Assembly: GCA_029261995.1 (NCBI GenBank)
Contig: JAJDAF010000013.1
Coordinates: 124,001-188,000, forward strand
DNA length: 64,000 nucleotides
Direction of reading: 5' to 3'
Origin: Candidatus Zhuqueibacterota bacterium
Lineage (GTDB): Bacteria; Zhuqueibacterota; Zhuqueibacteria; Oceanimicrobiales; Oceanimicrobiaceae
The notes beneath the pieces were generated by a model, which saw only the letters and a program-made list of their open reading frames with translations, was not told where the DNA came from and made no database searches. Within the stretch, counting starts at the first letter, position 1. Every line of letters starts with the position of its first letter. Both the position numbers and the translations under genes were made by a program. This document shows positions 55,110 through 63,271 of this stretch, piece after piece.

Positions 55110-56333
55110 TTAAGGCAAATCAGGAAGATTCCCGTCGTCATCGTAGCGGCCATATTTCTTCCCGGCCTCAATCATGGCGTGTAGATTCTCCAACGGCGTA
55201 TTGCCCCCAACCTGGTCTCCTGACGAGAGAATGAAGCCACCGCCCTGCCCTGCTGCCCTGAGCGTCGCAATGACCTCTTGTTCTACATCCCGCGGTGTGC
55301 CGTGCAGCAATTTGCCGGACGTAAGGAGATTGCCTTTGAGCGCAACCCGGTTACCGTAACGTCTTTTGACCTCAGCAATATCAACATCGCCGCTCGGAGG
55401 CTTTTCCAGTGGCTCGATGATATCGAAATTGGCCTTCTCCATATTCATCTCTACGACCAAACGGGAACAGCCGCAAGTGTGCAAATGCGCAACGCAGCCC
55501 ATCTCACGCGCCAGATTTGTTATTTCAATATTTAGTGGCAAGACAAATTCACGGTAGATTTCCGGATTGATCAAACTCATGGAGGAATTGGAGCCTTGTA
55601 CCAGAATTTCATCAACACCGGCACGGATAAGCCCTGCAACGCGGGCAAGGGTAAAGGCTTTGTAGTAGTCGAAAATCTCCGCCATTACATCAGGAGAATC
55701 ATAAAAATCAAAGATCATTTTGTCAGATTGGCCGTCGCGTATACCGTCCCAAAAATCGACAAATGTGTGTACTTGCAAGCCATAAACCGCACGTTCGCCA
55801 ACCTTCTCCTGGTCACAGCACTGATTGTCCCAATGCCAATTCTCGCCCATTAGCCAGCGCATTCGTGGCCAGTCTTTGGGAATGTCCTTTATGAAATTCG
55901 TAACATCCCAGGGTGGCGCTGAACGAAATACCGTTGTTTGGGACGCCAATTCACCAAGAGGCGTATTGACACGAAGCTCCTCCTGAACCTCATTGTCTGA
56001 AACTTGTTTGATTCGCCGGCTCACCAGATTTTTTGGTACAAAAAAGGTGTTGTAAACAAGGCCGGTAACGTCCTGTGAATCCACTGGGAAATCTTTGTTC
56101 CCTCCTAGAACATGGCCGTAGAGATACCAGCCATCCATGTCCAGAGTTTGAATCGCTTCAAGGTAGGCTTCACCGAGAGACGGACTTTCGTGCAGATAAA
56201 TGTCCCAATAGGGTTTGCCCGTCAGGTTGGCTGGAATCATGTTGGAGATATCCGGACAGACTGGAACTCTGTCTGGGATTTCATTGCGCATTGCGGTGAG
56301 CATGCGCTGACGTGAGGTCATGGTGGATTTCAT
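55110..56333 (-). CDS. URO-D/MtaA-like methyltransferase family protein
   Basis: The 407-residue protein is the last gene of the corrinoid operon. It has the URO-D barrel with DRVPVCPDISNMIP, VDEILVQGSNSSMSLINPEIY, and AHLHTCGCSRLVVEMN, in which H-x-C supplies zinc ligands used to activate a thiol or other methyl acceptor. The end is GGGFILSSGDQVGGNTPLEN. Compared with MtaA/CmuA, the second cysteine region is replaced by SSGDQ. Its ATG overlaps the stop of the previous URO-D gene by four bases (56330-56333). It may transfer a methyl group from the corrinoid protein. Confidence 0.83.
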   Translation of the reverse strand: MKSTMTSRQRMLTAMRNEIPDRVPVCPDISNMIPANLTGKPYWDIYLHESPSLGEAYLEAIQTLDMDGWYLYGHVLGGNKDFPVDSQDVTGLVYNTFFVPKNLVSRRIKQVSDNEVQEELRVNTPLGELASQTTVFRSAPPWDVTNFIKDIPKDWPRMRWLMGENWHWDNQCCDQEKVGERAVYGLQVHTFVDFWDGIRDGQSDKMIFDFYDSPDVMAEIFDYYKAFTLARVAGLIRAGVDEILVQGSNSSMSLINPEIYREFVLPLNIEITNLAREMGCVAHLHTCGCSRLVVEMNMEKANFDIIEPLEKPPSGDVDIAEVKRRYGNRVALKGNLLTSGKLLHGTPRDVEQEVIATLRAAGQGGGFILSSGDQVGGNTPLENLHAMIEAGKKYGRYDDDGNLPDLP

Positions 56334-57418
56334 GTGGCTTGGTTGTTGCGAATGTTGGCAGCCCGATCAAAGATTTCTTCCCGGCTTATGCCTGCGGCTT
56401 CGTACATGGCGAAGACGTTGTCGATGGGGGTTTCATGCGGGATAGTGTGTGAGGCTGCCAGGATATAACCGCCACCATCCGCTGTCATTCCTTCCAGCAT
56501 GGCCTCGGTCACACGACGAACCTCTTTCGCGCTGCCGTTGGGAAGCAGGTCTTGTGTGTCTATCCCTCCCATAAAGGACAGTTCTCCGCCAAATTCTCGT
56601 TTTAGCTCAAAGGGATCCATGCCGGGACAATTCCCCTGCACCGGATTCAAGACGTCAACCCCCATCTCGATAAGATCAGGAATAACAGGACGTGTGGCGC
56701 CACAGCAATGATGCGCAACCCACAGGCCGTGCTGCTTTCCGACATTGACCACTTTTGCAAGCTGCGGCCCTATTGTGTCGCACCAATCCTGCGGCTTCAT
56801 CATCATTCTTTCCTGGCCGGCGACATCATCTCCGGTCCATAACCAGTCGATTGGAAATCTCTCGCAGGCCATCTCCGCGAGTTTCAACGCAAACCCGGAT
56901 GCGTCCCGCAGCATCTTTTTCGATAGCTCAACATCCGCCAGCAAATTCATGAGCGCCTCGTCCATCCCGCAGAGGCGATAGACCATTTCAAATGCGCATG
57001 GTGAGACATCACAGCCAATAAAAAGCTTATCCCCGAGCGGCAGGATGGGCTCCATTTGTTGCAGCAGAGTCTCGATTTTATCATAAGGATGTTTGAATCG
57101 GAGAATCTCTTCTCTGGAGGTATGCTGCAAAGGGTACTTTCTGATTTGATTAAAATAACCGAGCTTGACCCACTCAATTCCCCAAAAGTCCGTGTGCGTA
57201 CATCCTTCTTGATCATGAACGATGCCTTCCATGGCGTAATTTCCGCCGACCCACTTTTGTCTGACATCATCTCCCATTGCGTCAGCAACTTTGCCGGCCG
57301 GAATCTCCAATAGTTCTGCAAGTTGCTGTGTCGTTTCCGGATGGTACCACATGTAAACTGGAACACGGTCAACCGGCTCTCGCCGCAATGCCGCATGTAC
57401 CCGTTCTTTTGAAGTCAT
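56330..57418 (-). CDS. URO-D/MtaA-like methyltransferase family protein
   Basis: The 362-residue protein has the URO-D fold with DRVPVYMWYHPETTQQLAEL, LWTGDDVAGQERMMMKPQDW, and WVAHHCCGATRPVIPDL, giving the H-x-C metal motif (H-C-C). The C-terminus (DGGGYILAASHTIPHETP) matches its neighbours. It is coupled to the downstream paralogue by an ATGA overlap. The REP-like element at 57468-57545 separates it from the upstream URO-D gene. The substrate or acceptor is unknown; the neighbouring MtaB/MtaC genes suggest methyl transfer. Confidence 0.84.
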   Translation of the reverse strand: MTSKERVHAALRREPVDRVPVYMWYHPETTQQLAELLEIPAGKVADAMGDDVRQKWVGGNYAMEGIVHDQEGCTHTDFWGIEWVKLGYFNQIRKYPLQHTSREEILRFKHPYDKIETLLQQMEPILPLGDKLFIGCDVSPCAFEMVYRLCGMDEALMNLLADVELSKKMLRDASGFALKLAEMACERFPIDWLWTGDDVAGQERMMMKPQDWCDTIGPQLAKVVNVGKQHGLWVAHHCCGATRPVIPDLIEMGVDVLNPVQGNCPGMDPFELKREFGGELSFMGGIDTQDLLPNGSAKEVRRVTEAMLEGMTADGGGYILAASHTIPHETPIDNVFAMYEAAGISREEIFDRAANIRNNQAT

Positions 57419-57467
57419 TTCGCTAAGAATCAGTTAATTCGTGTCCATCCAGAAATGGTGGACTTTT

Positions 57468-57545
57468 GTCATGCCCGTATTTTCAGGCGCTATCTAAGCT
57501 CAAAGCACATTCATGGATTCCCGCCAAAGGCGTGCGGGAATGACA
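57468..57545. repeat. REP-like palindromic element between two operon genes
   Basis: The outer ends GTCATGCCCG (57468-57477) and CGGGAATGAC (57536-57545) are inverted with one mismatch, and an inner hairpin ATTCCCGC-(9 nt)-GCGGGAAT occupies 57517-57541. The 10-mer GTCATGCCCG recurs at 48367-48376 before the minisatellite. It resembles the widespread GTCATTCCCG class of intergenic REP sequences and could weaken or process the operon transcript. Confidence 0.78.
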
Positions 57546-57568
57546 GATTAGAGCTTTCCGGATCGACA

Positions 57569-58849
57569 CTAATTCGCAACAGGATAATTGCCACGCTCAC
57601 GAACAGTTTCGTACATCGCCAGAACATTGTCAATTGGAACTTTCGGCTGAACATTATGAATCGTATTGAAAACAAACCCGCCGCCGGGGCCGAATGTTCT
57701 AATGCGCTCCAGCACCTCAGCGCGAATCTCATCTGGTGTGCCGAACGGAAGGGTCTTTTGCGTGTCTACTCCGCCTCCCCAGAAAACGACTTGACTCCCA
57801 AATCTGGACTTGAGCTCAGTGGGATCCATATCCGCCGCTGCAACTTGCACGGGATTCAAGATGTCAAAGCCCGCCTCTATGAAATCCGGAATAAACGCCA
57901 TTACTGACCCGCAAGAATGAATGAAGGTTCTCCACGAGGTATTCTCGTGAATCCAGTCATTCAGTCTCTTGTTGTAGGGTTTGAATAATTCTCTATAAAC
58001 TTTGGGAGCAATGAATGGCCCGGTTTGCAGCCCAAAGTCCGTTCCACTCACCATGATGACGTGAATGCGATTTCCGACCGCAGCATAGATCCTTTGCAGG
58101 TTTGCCAGCGCAACCTCGCATTGCCGCGCAAAAATATCACTGACAAACTCTGGTCGAGAGGCCAAGCTAATATACCACTCTTCAATGTCTCGAATACCTC
58201 TGGGATGTTTGAGCCACGGCGCGGGAACCTGGGCAATATCGCCGAAACCCAAGCCGGGGAAAGAGGCGAAGATGGCTTTGTCCGTGCTGTCAAACAGTCG
58301 TCTGGCCTGCAATGCGGAAAACTGAAGGTCCGCATCTGACAGCAGTTCAAACTCTTCAACATTGTCATCGACTTTCAGGTTGTTTGGATCAAAATGTTCC
58401 TGGCGAATAATCGTGTCAAAATAGTACCCGCCGTGCGGCATCTGGCCGCTGGGTGGAGCAGATTTGTCGCCATCCGGATACATGAGAATTCTGCCATCCG
58501 GTTCGGGTTCCGTGTTGAAACCTCCCGGGACTAAAACCGGGGTACCGTCAAATGTGGTCCAGGGTTTCCAGTCCGTTTTTTTGAAACCAAACATGGTACC
58601 CGTGCCAGGCAGTTCGACGACATCGACGCCAAGCGCGTCAATGAGATCCGGCTGAATCTCGCCCAAGAGCTGATAGGGCTCGATGATCTTGACGGGTGTT
58701 CCGGGAGGATCGAGTTTGAGGGCTTGCCGAAGCTTATAGACGGTACTGACATGCATCCCGGTGACACCACTGCCACCCAAATCCAACGGAATTCGATCCG
58801 GCTCTTGGTGGGTTAACGCCTTTTCAACACGTTGCCTTGAATTGAGCAA
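57569..58849 (-). CDS. URO-D/MtaA-like methyltransferase family protein
   Basis: The 426-residue protein starts with TTG at 58849 (GAGG seven bases upstream). It has DRIPLDLGGSGVTGMHV, VVELPGTGTMFGFK, VSGTDFGLQTGPFIAPKVY, and RTFIHSCGSVMAFIPDFI, including H-x-C. The C-terminus FGPGGGFVFNTIHNVQPKVP is typical. It is the first URO-D gene after MtaB (40 bp) and so the best candidate in this operon for the enzyme that receives the methyl group from the corrinoid protein. Whether the acceptor is a thiol, tetrahydrofolate or something else cannot be told. Confidence 0.86.
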   Translation of the reverse strand: MLNSRQRVEKALTHQEPDRIPLDLGGSGVTGMHVSTVYKLRQALKLDPPGTPVKIIEPYQLLGEIQPDLIDALGVDVVELPGTGTMFGFKKTDWKPWTTFDGTPVLVPGGFNTEPEPDGRILMYPDGDKSAPPSGQMPHGGYYFDTIIRQEHFDPNNLKVDDNVEEFELLSDADLQFSALQARRLFDSTDKAIFASFPGLGFGDIAQVPAPWLKHPRGIRDIEEWYISLASRPEFVSDIFARQCEVALANLQRIYAAVGNRIHVIMVSGTDFGLQTGPFIAPKVYRELFKPYNKRLNDWIHENTSWRTFIHSCGSVMAFIPDFIEAGFDILNPVQVAAADMDPTELKSRFGSQVVFWGGGVDTQKTLPFGTPDEIRAEVLERIRTFGPGGGFVFNTIHNVQPKVPIDNVLAMYETVRERGNYPVAN

Positions 58850-58889
58850 TGCTGTGCCTCTCTCACTTTTTCACGAAAAACAACGGGGC

Positions 58890-60254
58890 TTACAAACCAT
58901 ATTCTGAAGATAAGAAAAGATCTTTGTAGTCAGGAAGAGCTGCCTCCAGGACAGTCTCCTCACTTGAATACTTCGTAAGTTCATCCTCAATGCGGTTCAG
59001 ATAGGTTATTTCCCTATCCCGCAAAGTCAGTTTGTTTTCCTGAACTGCTGCTTCAATGATACTGCAGGCCGTCAAACCTGCCTGGCGAGTCCGCTCAAAA
59101 TCAGATTTCTCAGCAACAATCGCCTGTGCAATTTGATATGAAGAGTCCGGAGAAACGATGAGAGCATGAACACTCTTGTATTCGTCACTCTTGATCAGCA
59201 GCTTTCTGATGATATCCTCATCTCCCTCCGCAACCGCTTCATTCATGAGGCGGCAATCGTAGGTAAGCACTTCCGCAAACACTTCAGGTGCAAACCCGGA
59301 TAGCAGCTTGACATTCTGCACGGATTCATTACTCCATAAATCCGTAACTGCCATCGCAATGTTTCCCATGTGGCTAAAATGCGCACAGGCGGCAGACTTG
59401 CCCTCCATGGAAATCGGATATCCTGTGATGGCCTTTATGACCGGGCCCTCATAGGCACAATCCTTTGATGGCCCGACAGCTCCTTCCTCAAACGCCACCA
59501 GTGACCGGACGGCCGACATGGCCCGCACAACAGCCGCGAGAACATTGGGAATGTATCCTTGATCCGCCAGGATCATCGCGGTGTTGGCAAAGGCGCAGGC
59601 ACTATCGCCAGCAGCAATCACATTCTCATCCGCTGCAATCTTGTTGATCTCATTCCACAAGAAGTGCATATCTCGCGGCGCCAGGATTCCCAACGAAAGC
59701 AACAATCCGGGTAGATTTGCTTCCATCAATGCTCTGTCATTGACTTCCTTTCCGCCCGTGGACTCAATAGATAACAGGTCAGCGCCTTTCACGGCGCCCA
59801 ACCGAAATGATTCAAACATTCGCTGAACCAGTTCACCGGTCCGCATTTTGGGCGGCCGCTCTTTCTCGCGGATGTCGCAAATTGTCGCTCGAAGTGCGGT
59901 TTTCAGTCCGTGCTTCTGGTAGCAATCATCCATCAACTGTTTTGTTAGCGCCGTGATGTCACCGCCGATATCAAGGTATTCCGTCATTTGCGGTGCATGC
60001 TCAAACTCAATGACGGCGCCGGGAACTTGCAAAATGGCGAGCCGGTTCAGAACAGTGCCTACCATGTCCTCATATTGTTTGAGAATCTTGGCACGATTGT
60101 CTTCATTTACCTGCATGATGGGCAGAGTAAAATTCACCTCAGGAAAAACCAGCCCATCACCCAGGACCAGGTCAGATCCACAGGAGAGAGGGTGTATTGC
60201 TTTGCCGAAAAGCATCTCCCCGGAGGAGTTATAAGCCAACGAATCATAAACCAT
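58890..60254 (-). CDS. mtaB: Methanol:corrinoid methyltransferase, MtaB-like
   Basis: The 454-residue protein matches the methanol:corrinoid methyltransferase family across its length. The zinc ligands I recall for the Methanosarcina barkeri enzyme (E164, C220, C269) are seen as E164 in LSIESTGGKE, C220 in AAGDSACAF and C266 in GPSKDCAYEG. The enzyme binds methanol at zinc and methylates Co(I) of the partner corrinoid protein. It starts one base after the MtaC-like gene stop, with AGGAG inside that gene, so the two are translationally coupled. Some relatives use other methyl donors, so methanol is likely but not proven. Confidence 0.92.
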   Translation of the reverse strand: MVYDSLAYNSSGEMLFGKAIHPLSCGSDLVLGDGLVFPEVNFTLPIMQVNEDNRAKILKQYEDMVGTVLNRLAILQVPGAVIEFEHAPQMTEYLDIGGDITALTKQLMDDCYQKHGLKTALRATICDIREKERPPKMRTGELVQRMFESFRLGAVKGADLLSIESTGGKEVNDRALMEANLPGLLLSLGILAPRDMHFLWNEINKIAADENVIAAGDSACAFANTAMILADQGYIPNVLAAVVRAMSAVRSLVAFEEGAVGPSKDCAYEGPVIKAITGYPISMEGKSAACAHFSHMGNIAMAVTDLWSNESVQNVKLLSGFAPEVFAEVLTYDCRLMNEAVAEGDEDIIRKLLIKSDEYKSVHALIVSPDSSYQIAQAIVAEKSDFERTRQAGLTACSIIEAAVQENKLTLRDREITYLNRIEDELTKYSSEETVLEAALPDYKDLFLSSEYGL

Positions 60255-60255
60255 G

Positions 60256-60891
60256 CTATACTCCTGCCAGGTTTCTTGCCATTTCTATGGCAAGCGAGGC
60301 ATTTTGGGCATAACCATCCGCACCGATCTTTTCAGCATATTCTGTAGTTACCGGCGCACCGCCAATCATGATCTTTATCTTGTCGCGGCTGCCGTCAGAC
60401 TTGAAAGCTTCAACTGTTTCTTGCATCGAAGGCATTGTGGTGGTCAGCAATGCTGATAAGCCAACAATATCCACGCTGGACTCTTTGGCCATTTGTACGA
60501 ACGTATCCGGTGAGACATCAACTCCGGCATCGATGACCTCGAAACCGCCGCCACGCAACATGATTGAAACAAGGTTCTTGCCAATATCATGGATATCGCC
60601 CTTGACCGTGCCGACCAGAACTTTCGCCACCGGCTTCACATCTGAAGCTTCAAGCAGCGGTTTCAACAGGTCAAGCCCGACGTTGAGTGCCCGGGCTGAC
60701 AGCAGCATTTCCGGGATGAAATACTCACCTTCCTGAAATTTCCGCCCAACAACCGCCATTCCCGGGATGAGCCCCTCGTCCAGAATCTCTTTGGCGGGTC
60801 TTCCATCGTCTAAGAATCTCTGAGTCAATTCACCGACCTTGTCCTTCTTGCCGGATATGATACTTTCCTGAAGCTCAACATACTTTTCCAT
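60256..60891 (-). CDS. mtaC: Corrinoid protein, MtaC-like
   Basis: The 211-residue protein has an N-terminal helical bundle (about 1-85) and a Rossmann-like B12 domain carrying KGDIHDIGKNLV; H101 of the D-x-H-x-x-G motif is the lower cobalt ligand, with VIDAGVDVSPDTF after it. It carries the methyl group between MtaB and the methyl acceptor enzyme. GAGGAGG lies seven bases before the ATG. It is downstream of the reductive activator gene and one base before MtaB. Confidence 0.92.
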   Translation of the reverse strand: MEKYVELQESIISGKKDKVGELTQRFLDDGRPAKEILDEGLIPGMAVVGRKFQEGEYFIPEMLLSARALNVGLDLLKPLLEASDVKPVAKVLVGTVKGDIHDIGKNLVSIMLRGGGFEVIDAGVDVSPDTFVQMAKESSVDIVGLSALLTTTMPSMQETVEAFKSDGSRDKIKIMIGGAPVTTEYAEKIGADGYAQNASLAIEMARNLAGV

Positions 60892-61006
60892 ATTTCAGCC
60901 TCCTCGCGGTGATAACGGGAATCATGAATACCAGTTCGATGGATAGATACCATTTAGTTCTTCGGTGGAGTGCGTCTCGCACAGATTCGCGGATGAGGCA
61001 TTGCGC

Positions 61007-62857
61007 TCAGTTCGCAAAATGCATGGCATCCACAAAATTCTCTTGAAAATCCGGTTGGCCGGCAATATCAATGTACTCTATTTTTTGAGAAATCTGCTCC
61101 GCCCTCTCCCGTGCATCTCTTGATTTTAGAATGGCCTCAGCACCGGTCAGGGCAGCATTGCCAATGAATTTTATTTTTTCGGGCGAGATATCTGGAATCA
61201 ATCCGAGGTCCAGAACATCCCTGGCCAAAATATGATTGCCGAAAGCGCCGGCAACATAAACAGTGGCTACCTCGTCCGCCGCTATTGCAAATTCCTCGAG
61301 CAAAACATTGACCCCCGAAGCAATAGCCGCTTTCGCAAGTTGAATTTCTCGGATATCATTTTGACTGACGAAGATTGAATTGTTGTCGCCAATATCAGCT
61401 ATTCTTAAATCGTTACCCTTCTTTTCTTTCTGGACAATCAGATCCTTTACCCACTGGGCTTTTCCAGTTGGCAGTTGCGACGGGTCCAAGATCCGCCCCG
61501 ACTTGTCAATTGCGCCGGCCCGTAAAAATCCGCAGACAATGTCGATTAGACCAGAGCCACAAATACCTGTCGGATCACAATCTCCAATTGTTCTAAAAAG
61601 TAATCCACCATTTCCAATTTCAACGCGTTCAATTGCCCCACGCGTCGCGCGCATGCCCCACGTTATGCAGGCTCCCTCCCATGCAGGGCCCGCAGGTGAG
61701 GAGCAACACAGGAGGCGATCTTTTGATCCCAAAACCATTTCGCCATTTGTGCCCATATCTATTGCCAACTGATACTTGCTTTGCTTGTCCAGGTCCAGGA
61801 TTGTCAGCACTGCGGTAATATCGCCACCCACAAAACAGGCTAGATTGGGGATGCTGTAGACGACGCCGCCAGGATGGATCTTGATTTCCAGAGATTGTGC
61901 TTCCAAGGTTACCGGGCCTTGAAAAACGGGCGTATAGGGTTTGTGGCCCAAACAACGGGGATCGATGTTCAGGGCAATATGCGACATCACGGTATTGCCG
62001 GCCAGGACAACCTTGTAAATCTGTTCCCTGTCAATGCCGGCTTCGTCCGACAGGTTGCTAATCAAACCATTGATGAGTTTGACGATGAGTTGGTTAAAAC
62101 GTTTGAGTCCTCCCGGATGCTGTATGACGTACTGCAGTCTGGAAACAACATCAGAGCCATGAGCGGCCTGAGGATTTGCGGCAGAATTGACTGCAACCAC
62201 GCCGCCGCTCATCAAATCTACCAGTTTTGCCGCCACGGTAGTCGTCCCGATGTCAACCGCCACGCCATACAATATGAGCGTTGTGTCACCGGGTTCTACC
62301 GCCAACAAACGCTGTTGCTCCAGCACCACGGTAACAGTATGACCATTGGCCCGCAGGACTCGGGCAAGGTCTCGGGTGATTTGAAAATTGTAGCCTGAAA
62401 TCGTGATCCCCTGATGCTTCAGGCACTCAAGTAATTTCTCAAAATCAAAGTACTTCTCTCCCAATTGTGAAGCAGGTATTTTGACCAAGGCTTTGCGAAT
62501 ATCCGGTTTTAATTCGACGTCGCCGAATAGACCATCAGTCAGTATTTGCTCACCAAGCTGAGATGCGGTCTGAACTGCGCACAGGCTGTCAGCAACAATC
62601 GTTGACTGGCAGGCAAGCCGCACGCCCTTTCTTAACTCTTGAGCGGTGAGCACCTGTTGTTCCGCTGGTGTCGGGGCATTGGCGCCTTTCTTGATTTCCA
62701 CTTTGCACTTGGCGCATGATCCGATGCCCGCACAGTCGGAATCAATCAGTATGCCCAGCTCCAAAGCCGCGTCACGGACAGTGATGCCCTCACCAAAATA
62801 CCCGGTCTTGTGCGCCGGTATGAATTCGACCTGGTGTTGTTTCTTGTCGCTGTCCAT
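61007..62857 (-). CDS. Reductive activator of corrinoid proteins (2Fe-2S plus ASKHA/DUF4445)
   Basis: The 616-residue protein has an N-terminal 2Fe-2S ferredoxin with C42-x5-C48-x2-C51 and C83 (DSDCAGIGSCAKCKVEI, RLACQ). A linker and a large ASKHA ATPase region follow (VAVDIGTTTVAAKLVDLMSG, LAIDMGTNGEMVLG, AGAFGNHI). RACo-type activators use ATP to reduce accidentally oxidised Co(II) to Co(I). Being first in the operon before MtaC and MtaB, it should maintain that corrinoid protein. Its ribosome site is weak. Confidence 0.9.
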   Translation of the reverse strand: MDSDKKQHQVEFIPAHKTGYFGEGITVRDAALELGILIDSDCAGIGSCAKCKVEIKKGANAPTPAEQQVLTAQELRKGVRLACQSTIVADSLCAVQTASQLGEQILTDGLFGDVELKPDIRKALVKIPASQLGEKYFDFEKLLECLKHQGITISGYNFQITRDLARVLRANGHTVTVVLEQQRLLAVEPGDTTLILYGVAVDIGTTTVAAKLVDLMSGGVVAVNSAANPQAAHGSDVVSRLQYVIQHPGGLKRFNQLIVKLINGLISNLSDEAGIDREQIYKVVLAGNTVMSHIALNIDPRCLGHKPYTPVFQGPVTLEAQSLEIKIHPGGVVYSIPNLACFVGGDITAVLTILDLDKQSKYQLAIDMGTNGEMVLGSKDRLLCCSSPAGPAWEGACITWGMRATRGAIERVEIGNGGLLFRTIGDCDPTGICGSGLIDIVCGFLRAGAIDKSGRILDPSQLPTGKAQWVKDLIVQKEKKGNDLRIADIGDNNSIFVSQNDIREIQLAKAAIASGVNVLLEEFAIAADEVATVYVAGAFGNHILARDVLDLGLIPDISPEKIKFIGNAALTGAEAILKSRDARERAEQISQKIEYIDIAGQPDFQENFVDAMHFAN

Positions 62858-63271
62858 GGTTTATCAGGTTGTGTTAGAAAAGATAAGACATAGATGTCCT
62901 GTTCCAAACTATCGATGCCAGGAAATTAATTCTTTGCACAAATAGCTGATATTAATCGCCTGGGTTTCATTTGGAAGGACACCACTCTGCGCTCCGGTTT
63001 CAAGTAATCCTGGATGAACGATAACATTGCCCAAAGAAAGCGCCAGAGCTAAAGGCGATGGAAGAAGAGATAGCACTGAGAAAGCGGTCCCTGTTCGTGT
63101 CCTTAGCAATTCAGTTGCGATTTATCTAACATTCTGAGCAAACTCTTAAGAGCCTTATCGAATAGACATGAACATCCTGACAACAACAATCTGCGGTCCA
63201 AACGAAGCAATCATGGTAGGCTTCATGAAATGGCGTGCAGTCCAGGGCTGTCTTTTTCCAACATGACTTAC
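62858..63271. other. Intergenic region upstream of the corrinoid operon
   Basis: These 414 bases have no recognisable gene. A short minus-strand open frame (62909-63109) is not supported by a ribosome site or a known motif. A cobalamin riboswitch would fit here, but I do not see its conserved boxes. The promoter of the corrinoid operon should lie in this stretch. Confidence 0.4.

Noticed and set aside
62909-63109. A 66-codon minus-strand frame upstream of the activator gene
   Set aside because: No ribosome site and no motif; the stretch is better read as the operon leader.
62858-63271. Cobalamin riboswitch before the corrinoid operon
   Set aside because: A B12 switch would fit, but no conserved GCCACTG-type box or long structured leader was seen by eye.
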